Shown: positions 1 to 6,974, counted from the stretch's first letter. The stretch: 15,517 bases of DNA from JBOGEB01 sp050743125 (GCA_050743125.1 JBOGEB010000093.1:1-15517), one strand, 5' to 3'. The notes: generated from the sequence alone by a model not told the origin. Program-made: numbers and translations.

Positions 1-1
1 C

Positions 2-31
2 ATGAGCCGGACGGCGGAGAGTCCGACATGA
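2..31 (+). other. Micro-ORF 1 upstream of rodA
   Basis: Nine codons (MSRTAESPT) and a TGA stop at 29-31 that overlaps the next ATG (28-30) as ATGA. The reading is certain from sequence; translation is inferred. It could serve as a translational-coupling leader, or be a by-product of repeat duplication. Confidence 0.4.
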
Positions 32-53
32 GCCGGACGGCGGAGAGTCCGGC
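2..53 (+). repeat. Two 26-bp tandem repeats leading into rodA
   Basis: Two near-identical 26-bp units (2-27 and 28-53, differing only at the penultimate base) are followed by the first 12 bases of a third copy, which is the true rodA start. Each unit begins with ATGAGCCGGAC and contains a Shine-Dalgarno-like GGAGAG (16-21 and 42-47) six bases before the next ATG. Because 26 is not a multiple of three, the ATGs at 2, 28 and 54 lie in three different frames. The ATGA at 2-5 may overlap the stop of an upstream gene outside the window (in many actinobacteria this would be the phosphatase pstP; inference). Confidence 0.9.
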
Positions 54-57
54 ATGA
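28..57 (+). other. Micro-ORF 2 upstream of rodA
   Basis: Nine codons (MSRTAESPA) with a GGAGAG six bases upstream of its ATG. Its TGA stop (55-57) overlaps the rodA ATG (54-56) as ATGA, so termination here could hand ribosomes directly to rodA. It begins with the same four residues (MSRT) as RodA itself. Confidence 0.4.
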
Positions 58-64
58 GCCGGAC
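47..64 (+). promoter_or_regulatory. Hairpin with the rodA stop/start ATGA in its loop
   Basis: GTCCGGC (47-53) and GCCGGAC (58-64) are perfect complements with exactly ATGA (54-57) as the loop. The loop holds the stop of micro-ORF 2 and the rodA start codon. Such a GC-only 7-bp stem could hide the start codon until a ribosome finishing the micro-ORF melts it. The structure is seen; the regulatory role is inferred. Confidence 0.45.
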
Positions 65-1397
65 GGACGTCTCGGTGCCCCCCGGCGCCAGGCGACGGTC
101 GAACACGGAGCTCGGCCTGCTCACACTCGGCGTGATCGTGACGCTGTGCGCGTACGCGCTGGTCGGCCTGTCGCAGAACCCCGTGCTTCCGGCTGGCCTG
201 GTGCCGTATGGCGGCGCGCTGATCGCGCTGGGGCTCGCGGGGCATCTCGTCACCCGCCGGTTCGCGCCGGGGGCCGACCCGCTGCTCCTGCCGCTCGCGT
301 TCCTCCTCAACGGGCTGGGGCTCGTGATGGTCCGGCGCATCGACTTCGCGCGCGCGGCCACCGAGGCGAACCCGCCGACGCCGCTCGCGCCGCTCCAGAC
401 GGTGTGGACGGTGATCGGGGTGGCGGTGTTCTGCGCGACGCTCGTGCTGGTCCGGGACTACCGTCAGCTCGACCGGTACCGGTACCTCATCGGCGCTGCG
501 GCGCTGGTGCTGCTGCTCCTGCCGCTGCTGCCGCTGATCGGCACCGAGATCCGGGGCGCCCGAATCTGGCTGCGGCTCGGTGGGCTGTCGCTCCAGCCGG
601 GCGAGTTCGCGAAGCTTGGCATCGTCGCGTTCTTCGCGAGCTACCTGGCCGAGAAGCGGCAGCTCCTGTCGGTGGCGACGAACCGGTTGGGCCCATTCCA
701 CGTCCCCCCGGCGCGGGCGTTCGCGCCGATCGTGACGGCGTGGCTCGCGAGCCTCGCGGTGCTGATCTTTCAGAAGGACCTCGGGCTGTCGCTGCTGTTC
801 TTCGGGATCTTCGTCGTGCTGCTCTACATCGCGACGTCACGCCTGGCGTACGTGGTCGCGGGCATCGGGCTGTTCGGAGCCGGCGCGGCGCTCGTGGGGT
901 CAATGTTCGCGCATGTGCAGTCGCGGATCTCGATCTGGCTCGACCCGTTCGCGCAGGCGAACACCGCCGGGTTCCAGCTCGTCCAGTCGCTGTTCGCGCT
1001 GGGCAGCGGCGGGATCGCGGGCGTCGGCTGGGGCCAGGGCTCACCGAACCTCATCCCGGACGTGCAGACCGACTTCATCTTCTCGGCCTTCGGCGAGGAG
1101 CTCGGCCTCGTCGGCCTGACCGCGCTGCTGCTGTGCTACTTCATCTTCGTCGGCCGTGGCTATTGCGTAGCCGTCCGCGCGCGCGACGACTTCGGCACCC
1201 TGCTCGCGAGCGGGCTGGTCAGCGTGTTCGCCCTCCAGGTGTTCGTGATCGTCGGCGGGGTGACCCGCGTGATCCCGTTGACCGGGCTCACGCTGCCGTT
1301 CCTGTCGTACGGGGGATCGTCGCTGCTCGCGAACTACATGCTCTGCGCGCTGCTGCTCCGGGTGTCCGCGGACCGCTTGCCGGGTGAGGCCGCGTGA
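54..1397 (+). CDS. rodA: RodA/FtsW-type SEDS peptidoglycan glycosyltransferase
   Basis: Polytopic membrane protein of 447 aa, the normal length for actinobacterial RodA. SEDS proteins polymerise lipid II into glycan strands and work with a class B PBP, here the adjacent pbpA. Visible signatures: many hydrophobic segments from about residue 19 onward; QPGEFAK near 181-187; QKDLG at 240-244, with the Asp that is catalytic in the family; LIPDVQTDFIFS near 333-344; and a C-terminal LPFLSYGGSS near 414-423. The ATG at 54 is chosen because GGAGAG lies six bases upstream and the N-terminus precedes the first membrane segment sensibly. The stop overlaps a GTG in the next repeat block (GTGA at 1394-1397). 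FtsW is the alternative name, but pairing with pbpA and pknB favours RodA. Confidence 0.95.
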   Translation: MSRTDVSVPPGARRRSNTELGLLTLGVIVTLCAYALVGLSQNPVLPAGLVPYGGALIALGLAGHLVTRRFAPGADPLLLPLAFLLNGLGLVMVRRIDFARAATEANPPTPLAPLQTVWTVIGVAVFCATLVLVRDYRQLDRYRYLIGAAALVLLLLPLLPLIGTEIRGARIWLRLGGLSLQPGEFAKLGIVAFFASYLAEKRQLLSVATNRLGPFHVPPARAFAPIVTAWLASLAVLIFQKDLGLSLLFFGIFVVLLYIATSRLAYVVAGIGLFGAGAALVGSMFAHVQSRISIWLDPFAQANTAGFQLVQSLFALGSGGIAGVGWGQGSPNLIPDVQTDFIFSAFGEELGLVGLTALLLCYFIFVGRGYCVAVRARDDFGTLLASGLVSVFALQVFVIVGGVTRVIPLTGLTLPFLSYGGSSLLANYMLCALLLRVSADRLPGEAA

Positions 1398-1449
1398 GCC
1401 GGCCGGACAGCGGTGAACCGCACATGAGCCGGACAGCGGTGAACCGCAC
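1394..1449 (+). repeat. 26/30-bp tandem repeats leading into pbpA
   Basis: Two copies of a unit that begins (A/G)TGAGCCGG and ends GCGGTGAACCGCAC, at 1394-1423 (30 bp, with four extra bases of the CCGG type) and 1424-1449 (26 bp). A degenerate third copy starts at the pbpA ATG. The unit is related to the rodA repeat: same length, same ATGAGCCGGAC head, about 20 of 26 positions shared. The block fills the whole junction between the rodA stop and the pbpA start. Confidence 0.88.
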
Positions 1450-1453
1450 ATGA
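1394..1453 (+). other. Micro-ORF bridging rodA and pbpA
   Basis: From GTG 1394, which overlaps the rodA stop as GTGA, a 19-codon frame runs to TGA 1451-1453, which overlaps the pbpA ATG (1450-1452). An internal ATG at 1424 in the same frame would give a 9-codon peptide (MSRTAVNRT). This short frame therefore links the rodA stop to the pbpA start by two stop/start overlaps. Translation is inferred. Confidence 0.4.
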
Positions 1454-2928
1454 ACCGGCAGGTCCGCAGGGTCGCGACAGCGATGTTCGTGCTGTTCGGC
1501 GTGCTCTTCCTCAACCTCAACTACCTGCAGGTGCTTCGTGCTGAAGCCCTTGCGCACGACCCCCGGAACCTGCGTGGGCTCCTGCGCGAGTACGCGATCG
1601 AGCGCGGCGCGATCCTCGTCGGGTCCGGCCAACAGCAGAAGGAGATCGCCCGATCGGAGCGGACCCAGGACCGGCTGCGCTACCTGCGCACGTACCCCGA
1701 GGGACCGCTGTGGGCGCACGTCACCGGCTACTACTCGGTCATCTTCGGCCGAGCGCAGATGGAGCAAGCGTTCAACGACGCCCTGCTCGGCCAGGGCCGA
1801 GGCCAGTTCGTCCGCAACCTCGGCGACCTGCTCGACGGTCGTGAGCGTCCAGGAGACACGCTGGTCACGACGCTGCTTCCGCAAGTCCAGGAGGCTGCCA
1901 GGGCGGCCCTCGGCAACCGCAAGGGCGCGGTGGCGGCGCTCGACCCGACCACCGGCGAGGTCCTCGCGCTGTGGTCGTTCCCCAGCTACGACCCGAACCC
2001 CCTGTCGAGCCACGACGGGAAGCAGGCCCGAGCGGCCTGGCAGCCGCTCGCGACGAGTCCTGACAAGCCGCTGCTCGACCGCGCGACCCAGGAGCTGTAT
2101 CCTCCCGGCTCGACGTTCAAGCTCGTCACGGCCGCCGCCGCCCTGGAGCGAGGGATCTCCCCCGACACGGCGTTCCCGGACCTGCCGCAGGCTGAGCTGC
2201 CACAGACCTCCGCGACGATCGGCAACTTCGGCGGGGGGCTGTGTAACGGCGGCAGCCCGATCACGTTGCGGCGCGCCCTCGAGGTGAGCTGTAACACGAC
2301 GTTCGCTCAGCTCGGCATCTCGCTCGGCGCGCAGGCGCTGATCGGGCAGGCCGAGCGGTTCGGCTTGAACCGCGAGTCGGACTTCCAGCTTGCGCTCGCA
2401 CTGAGCCAGATCCCGACCGAGCTGGACCCACCGCAGACCGCGCAGAGCGCGATCGGGCAGCGGGACGTGCGGGTGACCCCGCTCCAGATGGCCATGATCG
2501 CGGGAGCGATCGGCAACAAAGGAGTCCTGATGACCCCGCGGGTGGTGCGGCAGATCCAGGACTTCGCCGGCCGGCCCGTCCAGAGCCTCGACGCCGAAGC
2601 CCTCGGGCAGGCGATGAGCCCACAGAACGCCGCAGAGCTTCGGGACATGATGGTCGGGGTCGTCGCCCGCGGCACCGGCCGTGCCGCCGCGATCGAGGGG
2701 GTGGCCGTCGCGGGCAAGACCGGCACCGCCGAGGGTGCGCCGGGCCGCCCGCCGACCGTATGGTTCGTGGGGTTCGCTCCCGCAGACAACCCCCAGGTCG
2801 CCGTGGCCGTCGTACTGGAGGACGGCGGCGGAGTCGGCGACGAGGCCACCGGCGGCAGGCTCGCCGCGCCGATCGCGAAGGCCGTGATGCAGGCCGCGCT
2901 CGCCTCCGCGCCGTCGCGTGGGGGGTAG
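1450..2928 (+). CDS. pbpA: Class B penicillin-binding protein (peptidoglycan transpeptidase)
   Basis: 492 aa, the typical size of actinobacterial PbpA. It cross-links peptidoglycan outside the membrane and is the partner of the SEDS polymerase encoded just upstream. One N-terminal membrane anchor lies near residues 9-29, followed by the dimerisation region and the transpeptidase domain. Active-site motifs are all present: SxxK as STFK at 221-224, SxN as SCN at 280-282, and KTG at 423-425. The ATG at 1450 overlaps the stop of the preceding micro-ORF. No strong Shine-Dalgarno lies directly before it (only GCGGTGA-like), consistent with translational coupling. The stop is followed after two bases by another short GTG frame before pknB. 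Confidence 0.95.
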   Translation: MNRQVRRVATAMFVLFGVLFLNLNYLQVLRAEALAHDPRNLRGLLREYAIERGAILVGSGQQQKEIARSERTQDRLRYLRTYPEGPLWAHVTGYYSVIFGRAQMEQAFNDALLGQGRGQFVRNLGDLLDGRERPGDTLVTTLLPQVQEAARAALGNRKGAVAALDPTTGEVLALWSFPSYDPNPLSSHDGKQARAAWQPLATSPDKPLLDRATQELYPPGSTFKLVTAAAALERGISPDTAFPDLPQAELPQTSATIGNFGGGLCNGGSPITLRRALEVSCNTTFAQLGISLGAQALIGQAERFGLNRESDFQLALALSQIPTELDPPQTAQSAIGQRDVRVTPLQMAMIAGAIGNKGVLMTPRVVRQIQDFAGRPVQSLDAEALGQAMSPQNAAELRDMMVGVVARGTGRAAAIEGVAVAGKTGTAEGAPGRPPTVWFVGFAPADNPQVAVAVVLEDGGGVGDEATGGRLAAPIAKAVMQAALASAPSRGG

Positions 2929-2930
2929 CG

Positions 2931-2963
2931 GTGAGCACTCGACGTCGCAGCGCAAGGACGTGA
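2931..2963 (+). other. Possible micro-ORF between pbpA and pknB
   Basis: GTG at 2931 opens a 10-codon frame (VSTRRRSART) ending at TGA 2961-2963, six bases before the pknB ATG at 2969. It resembles the micro-ORFs before rodA and pbpA in size, Ser/Arg/Thr content and its ART ending, but it is not repeated and does not overlap the next start. It could be chance. Confidence 0.2.
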
Positions 2964-2968
2964 CGCAC

Positions 2969-4807
2969 ATGGACAAGACCACGGCGCTCCGCGGGCAGCC
3001 TAAGCGCGTGCTCGCCGAACGGTACGTGCTGCAGGGGCTGCTCGGGCAGGGCGGGATGGCTGACGTCGAGCTTGCGCACGACCAGAAGCTCGGCCGCCAG
3101 GTGGCGGTGAAGATGCTCCACACCCGGTACGTGAGCGACCCGTCCTTCCTCCAGCGCTTCCGCCGCGAGGCGTTGGCGGCCGCCAGCCTCAACCACCCGA
3201 ACGTCGTCGGCGTCTACGACACGGGCGACTCGGACGGGCGGCCCTTCATCGTCATGGAGTACGTGGCGGGGCGGTCGCTCCGGGACGTGCTCTCCACGGA
3301 GGAGCTGCTGCCCCAGCGTGCCGCGGAGATCGCCGGCGAGGCCGCCCTCGCGCTCCACTACGCCCACGGGCGCGGGCTCGTCCACCGCGACGTCAAGCCC
3401 GCGAACATCATGATCAGCGACGAGCGGCGGGTGAAGGTCACGGACTTCGGCATCGCCCGCGCGATGAACGCCCAGACCATGACGCAGACCGCGATGACCT
3501 TCGGCACCGCCGCGTACGTCTCGCCCGAGCAGGCCCAAGGCGAGCAGGTCGACCCCCGCAGCGACATCTACTCCCTGGGCGTCGTGCTCTACGAGATGCT
3601 CACCGGACGGCCGCCGTTCACCGGCGACTCGGCGGTGGCGCTCGCGTACAAGCACGTCTCCTCCGAGCCGATCCCGCCAGCGCGGCTCAACCCCGAGGTG
3701 TCCCCGCAGCTCGACGCGGTGGTGCGCAAGGCGATGGCCAAGCACCCGGCCGACCGGTACCAGACCGCCCGCGCGTTCCACGACGACCTCCGGCGCGCGG
3801 TCGCCGGGATGCGCGTGTCCGCGCCGCCACCCGCCGCCCAGGCCGTGACGCAGGTGTTGCGCGGCGGCGGCGACCGCACCCTCGTCGCCCCGGCGTACAC
3901 CCCCCCCACGGACTCGAGGCGCGGGCAGCGCTACGAGGCGCCGCCGCAGCGGAAGGGCAGCCTGGGGTGGGTGATCCCCGCAGTCCTGATCGTCGCGCTG
4001 TTCGCCGCCGCCGGGTACTTCATCGTCGACCTCACCCGCAGGGACCCGATCCAGCTCGTCGCGGTGCCGAAGGTGACCGGCCTGAAGATCCAGCAGGCGC
4101 AGGCGCTGTTGGAGGCGGAGGGCTTCCGGTTCGGCATCGGGGATTTCGAGGCCTCGAAATCCCCGGCCAACACGGTGATCCGCACTGAGCCCACAGAGGG
4201 CGAGCGGGCGCAGAAGGGCAGCACGGTCACGATCATCCCGAGCTCCGGGCCGATCAACGTCCCGTCCGTATTCGGAAAGACGTCAGACGAGGCGCGCGCG
4301 GCGATCGAGGGCGCGGGGCTCGCCGTCGCCGCCGACGAGCGGCGGGAGGGGAGCAACACCGTCGAGAAGGATCGCGTGATCCGCACCGACCCGGCCGAGG
4401 GCTCCCCGCTCGGGCCGCGCGACCAGGTCACGCTGATCACCTCGAACGGACCCTCGAGCTTCGAGATGCCCGACGTCACCGACCGCACCGAGGCCGACGC
4501 CCGCGACCGCATCCTGGGAAAATGCCCCACAGACAATTGCGTGAGGATCACGACGGTGCGGGACTACAGCGACACGATCGAGCCGGACCGCGTGATCCGC
4601 ACGAAGCCGGCGGCGGGTGAGCAGGCGCCGATCCGCGGCACCGTCACGATCGTGGTCTCGGACGGCCCCCAGCCGATCGAAACACCGACCGAGACGCCGA
4701 CCGAGACGCCGTCCGACCGGCCGCCCACGGACTCCCCCTCGTCGAAGGGCAAGAACAAGAGCAGCAAGGACGGCGGGCTGGTGGGGGAGCTCTTACGGCC
4801 GCCGTAG
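2969..4807 (+). CDS. pknB: Serine/threonine kinase with three PASTA domains
   Basis: 612 aa from ATG 2969, with AAGGA about 10 bases upstream. The cytoplasmic kinase domain spans roughly residues 19-275: Gly-rich loop GQGGMA 26-31, ATP-binding Lys 48, catalytic HRD 139-141, DFG 159-161, and an activation segment with several Thr before GTAAYVSPE 179-187. A basic, Pro-rich juxtamembrane stretch is followed by one membrane helix near 334-355. Three extracellular PASTA repeats follow at about 364-428, 429-496 and 499-566; the third carries a likely disulphide pair (CPTDNC). A TPTE-type Pro/Thr tail and a Lys-rich end close the protein. PASTA kinases sense muropeptides and lipid II and phosphorylate wall-synthesis and division proteins. 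Most relatives have four PASTA units; three is a modest deviation. A separate pknA is not seen. The 3' end overlaps the old end of the convergent DUF402 gene. Confidence 0.95.
   Translation: MDKTTALRGQPKRVLAERYVLQGLLGQGGMADVELAHDQKLGRQVAVKMLHTRYVSDPSFLQRFRREALAAASLNHPNVVGVYDTGDSDGRPFIVMEYVAGRSLRDVLSTEELLPQRAAEIAGEAALALHYAHGRGLVHRDVKPANIMISDERRVKVTDFGIARAMNAQTMTQTAMTFGTAAYVSPEQAQGEQVDPRSDIYSLGVVLYEMLTGRPPFTGDSAVALAYKHVSSEPIPPARLNPEVSPQLDAVVRKAMAKHPADRYQTARAFHDDLRRAVAGMRVSAPPPAAQAVTQVLRGGGDRTLVAPAYTPPTDSRRGQRYEAPPQRKGSLGWVIPAVLIVALFAAAGYFIVDLTRRDPIQLVAVPKVTGLKIQQAQALLEAEGFRFGIGDFEASKSPANTVIRTEPTEGERAQKGSTVTIIPSSGPINVPSVFGKTSDEARAAIEGAGLAVAADERREGSNTVEKDRVIRTDPAEGSPLGPRDQVTLITSNGPSSFEMPDVTDRTEADARDRILGKCPTDNCVRITTVRDYSDTIEPDRVIRTKPAAGEQAPIRGTVTIVVSDGPQPIETPTETPTETPSDRPPTDSPSSKGKNKSSKDGGLVGELLRPP
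4138..4165. repeat. 28-bp perfect palindrome inside pknB
   Basis: Two 14-bp half-sites (4138-4151 and 4152-4165) are exact reverse complements with no spacer, reading CGGGGATTTCGAGG and its complement. The site encodes part of the first PASTA repeat, and the opposite strand spells the same GDFEASKSP peptide in one frame. It has no T tract, so it is not a normal terminator. It may be a binding site, an mRNA hairpin or a recombination site; function unknown. Confidence 0.85.
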
Positions 4808-4906
4808 TCGGGTGGCCGCGGCGGCGGTCAGCAAGCCTGTGGCCAGGGACGCCGCCAGCTCCGCCCCGGGGCGCCAGGCGTAGAGCCGGCCGTCGAAGGG
4901 CGGGAC
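4793..4906 (-). pseudogene. Detached original 3' end of the DUF402 gene
   Basis: Read leftward from 4906, the frame gives 37 residues starting VPPFDGRLYAWRPG and ending in TAA at 4793-4795. The first 19 are identical to the C-terminal region of the DUF402 protein encoded at 6995-7540, in the same frame. The remaining 18 (from SLATG) differ. This is best read as the ancestral tail of that gene, cut off by the inserted segment. It overlaps the end of pknB by 15 bases, a normal convergent arrangement before the insertion. Confidence 0.8.
4849..4906. repeat. 58-bp direct repeat, left copy
   Basis: Identical over 58 bp to 7039-7096, in the same orientation; identity stops abruptly on both sides. 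It lies within the coding sequence of the old DUF402 tail. The pair brackets the GntR/P450/kinase segment like attachment sites or a long target duplication. Confidence 0.95.
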
Positions 4907-4913
4907 CAGCTCG

Positions 4914-5573
4914 CTAGTCGACCCAGAATTCGTAGACGAAGACGTGCCGGTCTCCGCCCATGAGCCCAACGAACACCTCTACCGGCTGGTCGCCGGAGTA
5001 GGCCACGCGGATGAGGTCGGCGACGGGTACGCCTGGGCGCAGCTGGAGGTCGCGCGCCTCGTCGGGGGTAGGCATGCGCATGCTCAGCTCTTCGGTGAAG
5101 CGGGTCAGCCGGATGCCACGGTCTTCGAGCGCCGCGTAGACGCCGCCCGGTCCACAGTCCTGGCGGTTGATCGGGGTGCCGGCGACGGTTTCGGGGAGGA
5201 AGTAGCTGTCGGCGTACTGCATCGGCGTCTCGTTGACCCACAAGCGGCGCTGGCGCACGAAGACAGGGACGCCCTCGTCAACGCCGAGCCGGGCGGCGAC
5301 AGGTGCCGGAGCCGGTACCTCGCCGAGGTGCAGAAGCTCGCGCCGCCAGGCGCGATCGTGCTGTTCGGCCTCCATGGCGAGTGCGGTCACGCCGGTCTTG
5401 CGGTATCGGCGCAGGATGGGCTCGGAGGCTACTCGGCGGATCGGGCCCGTCCGGCGCACGAAGACGCCGACGCCGCGACTCGACTCGACAAGGCCCTCGG
5501 CAATGAGGACCTGCAAGGCGCGGCGAGCGGTCAGCCGCGAGGTTCCGTAGCGCTCTGACAGCTCCCGCTCAGG
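4914..5573 (-). pseudogene. GntR-family regulator with UTRA domain, 5'-truncated
   Basis: Reading leftward from 5573, the frame begins PERELSERYGTSRLTARRAL, the second half of a GntR winged helix-turn-helix with its recognition helix. A wing (RGVGVFV) follows, then a UTRA ligand-binding domain of about 150 residues, ending at TAG 4914. GntR/HutC proteins are repressors released by small ligands. The first 25-30 residues of the family domain are absent. Upstream the same frame is low-complexity Arg/Gly-rich and has no ATG, GTG or TTG before a stop near 5729; the first usable start is TTG 5516, inside the DNA-binding domain. Similarity stops where P450 similarity starts on the other strand, so a deletion junction is likely. 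The stop codon lies only 8 bp from the 58-bp repeat. Confidence 0.75.
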
Positions 5574-5752
5574 TCGGCGCCGGCCCCCGCTACTGCCCCG
5601 GCGCCACTCTGGCCGTCTCCGAGCTCGTCTTGACGACCGCGACCATCGGCCGACGCGTCCGGCTGCGCCTGCCCGCCGACGCTCCCGTCCGACCTGATGC
5701 CCGGCGTACGCTCGTGCCCCATCAGCTCATTCTGAGGGTGCAACCCCGGTGA
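5573..5752 (+). pseudogene. Cytochrome P450 C-terminal remnant
   Basis: The + frame from 5573 reads VGAGPRYCPGATLA, matching the P450 heme-binding signature FxxGxRxCxG except that Val stands where Phe is expected at the junction. About 45 residues follow with the usual end of the fold: a helix rich in Leu/Ala, RRVRLRL, then VRP and TLVP motifs, and TGA at 5750-5752. A full P450 has about 400 residues; roughly the first 340 are gone. The stop overlaps the GTG start of the following kinase (GTGA), showing that the P450 and kinase were once one operon. Confidence 0.7.
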
Positions 5753-6936
5753 CCGTCCCCGACCTGACCGCTGACCTTCTCCGCCCGGCCGTGGCCGCCC
5801 TGTTTGACTGTCCCGTGACTGTGCGGCCGGGCTGGCAGGTCCGGGCGCTGGCCCACACCGTACGCAACCCCGTCACCGCCGGCTTGTACCACATCAGCGG
5901 TCGTGCCTTGACCGGCGACTCCGCCGATGAGCTGGACTGGAGTGTCGTGCTGAAGGTTCTGCACCTGCCGGCCGACGCGCCGGCCTGGCTGCGCGCCGAC
6001 CAGCCTGGGCAGTGGAACTACTGGCAGCGCGAACTCCTCGCCTACCGCAGCGGGCTGCTCGCCAGCAACGTCTGCGACCTGGCCGTCCCCCGCTACCTCG
6101 GCGCGTACCGGCCAGACGTGCACACCGCGTGGCTGTGGATCGAACACGTCTCGGGCGCTCCCGCGACGACATGGCCACCCGGTCGCTACTTGACCGCCGC
6201 CCGCCACCTCGCCCACGCCCAAGGGCCCTACCTGGCCGGCCAACCCCTGCCAGACGCCACATGGCTGGCCCACGACTGGCTCGCCTCCTGGACCCCAACC
6301 CTGTCCCCCAAAGCGCTGGCCATCCTCGACGACCCCGACGCTTGGGCGCATCCGCTCATCCGCGACGTCCTGCCACCCGACCTCGCCGAGGTCACCCGCC
6401 GGTTGGCCGCCGACCGTGACCGGCTGCTCGCCGCCGTCGCCCGGCTGCCTACCATCACCGTGTGCCATCACGACTTTTGGCCTCCCAACCTGTTGTCCCG
6501 CACCGCTCCTGAGGGGCACGAGCGCACCGTCGCGCTGGACTGGTCCTGGGTCGGCCTAGGCGTCGCCGGCCTCGATCCCGCCAACCTCGTGCTCGACGCC
6601 GCCGCGTCCGGGTACCTGCCCGCCGACCGGCTGGCCGAGCTCGACGACGACGTCCTCGACGCCTACTGTGACGGTCTCGCCGAGACCGGTTGGCAAGGCC
6701 CGTCCACACCGATTCTGGCTGGGCACGCCGCCTCCGCCGGGCTGCATTTCGGTCTGGACACCCCCGACCTGCTCGTCCTCGCCCGTGACCCCGCCCGCCA
6801 CGCGGCCATGGAGCAGCGCCACGATCGTCCCATCGCAGAGATCATCGCCAGCCGCGCCGCCGTCATCCGCCACGCCCTCGGACTCGCCGACCGCGCACGC
6901 ACCCTGCTCACCGCACCGCGAACGCGGCCTGTCTAG
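5749..6936 (+). CDS. APH-fold phosphotransferase (kinase-like), intact
   Basis: 395 aa from GTG 5749, which overlaps the stop of the P450 remnant. The N-lobe has a candidate ATP-binding Lys in VVLKV (Lys 69) and Glu in RELLAY (Glu 95). The catalytic loop is CHHDFWPPN (His 240, Asp 242, Asn 247), matching the HxDxxxxN motif of aminoglycoside phosphotransferases and choline/homoserine kinases, and the metal-binding Asp lies in ALDWSWVG (Asp 264). It should transfer phosphate from ATP to a hydroxyl of a small molecule; the substrate cannot be read from sequence. Neighbouring P450 and GntR remnants suggest resistance or tailoring in a specialised-metabolite context. With its native promoter lost, expression may depend on read-through. 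Confidence 0.85.
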   Translation: MTVPDLTADLLRPAVAALFDCPVTVRPGWQVRALAHTVRNPVTAGLYHISGRALTGDSADELDWSVVLKVLHLPADAPAWLRADQPGQWNYWQRELLAYRSGLLASNVCDLAVPRYLGAYRPDVHTAWLWIEHVSGAPATTWPPGRYLTAARHLAHAQGPYLAGQPLPDATWLAHDWLASWTPTLSPKALAILDDPDAWAHPLIRDVLPPDLAEVTRRLAADRDRLLAAVARLPTITVCHHDFWPPNLLSRTAPEGHERTVALDWSWVGLGVAGLDPANLVLDAAASGYLPADRLAELDDDVLDAYCDGLAETGWQGPSTPILAGHAASAGLHFGLDTPDLLVLARDPARHAAMEQRHDRPIAEIIASRAAVIRHALGLADRARTLLTAPRTRPV

Positions 6937-6974
6937 GGCAGCTCAAGGAGGGCCAGGGGGCTCTGTCGCCAGCT

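Noticed and set aside
1..70. 26-bp repeats as a CRISPR array
   Set aside because: Units are directly adjacent without spacers and include the coding start of rodA. No cas gene is present.
1288..3781. Very long leftward open frames opposite pbpA and pknB (634 and 506 codons)
   Set aside because: They are antisense to genes with full catalytic motifs, have low-complexity Arg/Ala/Gly-rich translations, and reflect the third-position GC bias of high-GC DNA.
4138..4165. Palindrome in pknB as an intrinsic terminator
   Set aside because: It lies in the middle of an intact coding sequence, has no T tract, and pknB continues for another 640 bases.
4681..4735. Repeat of ACCGA/GACGCC units at the end of pknB as a mobile or regulatory repeat
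   Set aside because: It encodes the Thr/Pro/Glu tail (TPTE repeats) of the extracellular part, common in PASTA kinases.
4944..5558. Rightward 204-codon frame opposite the GntR regulator
   Set aside because: The opposite strand gives clear GntR recognition-helix and UTRA sequence; this frame has no recognisable motif.
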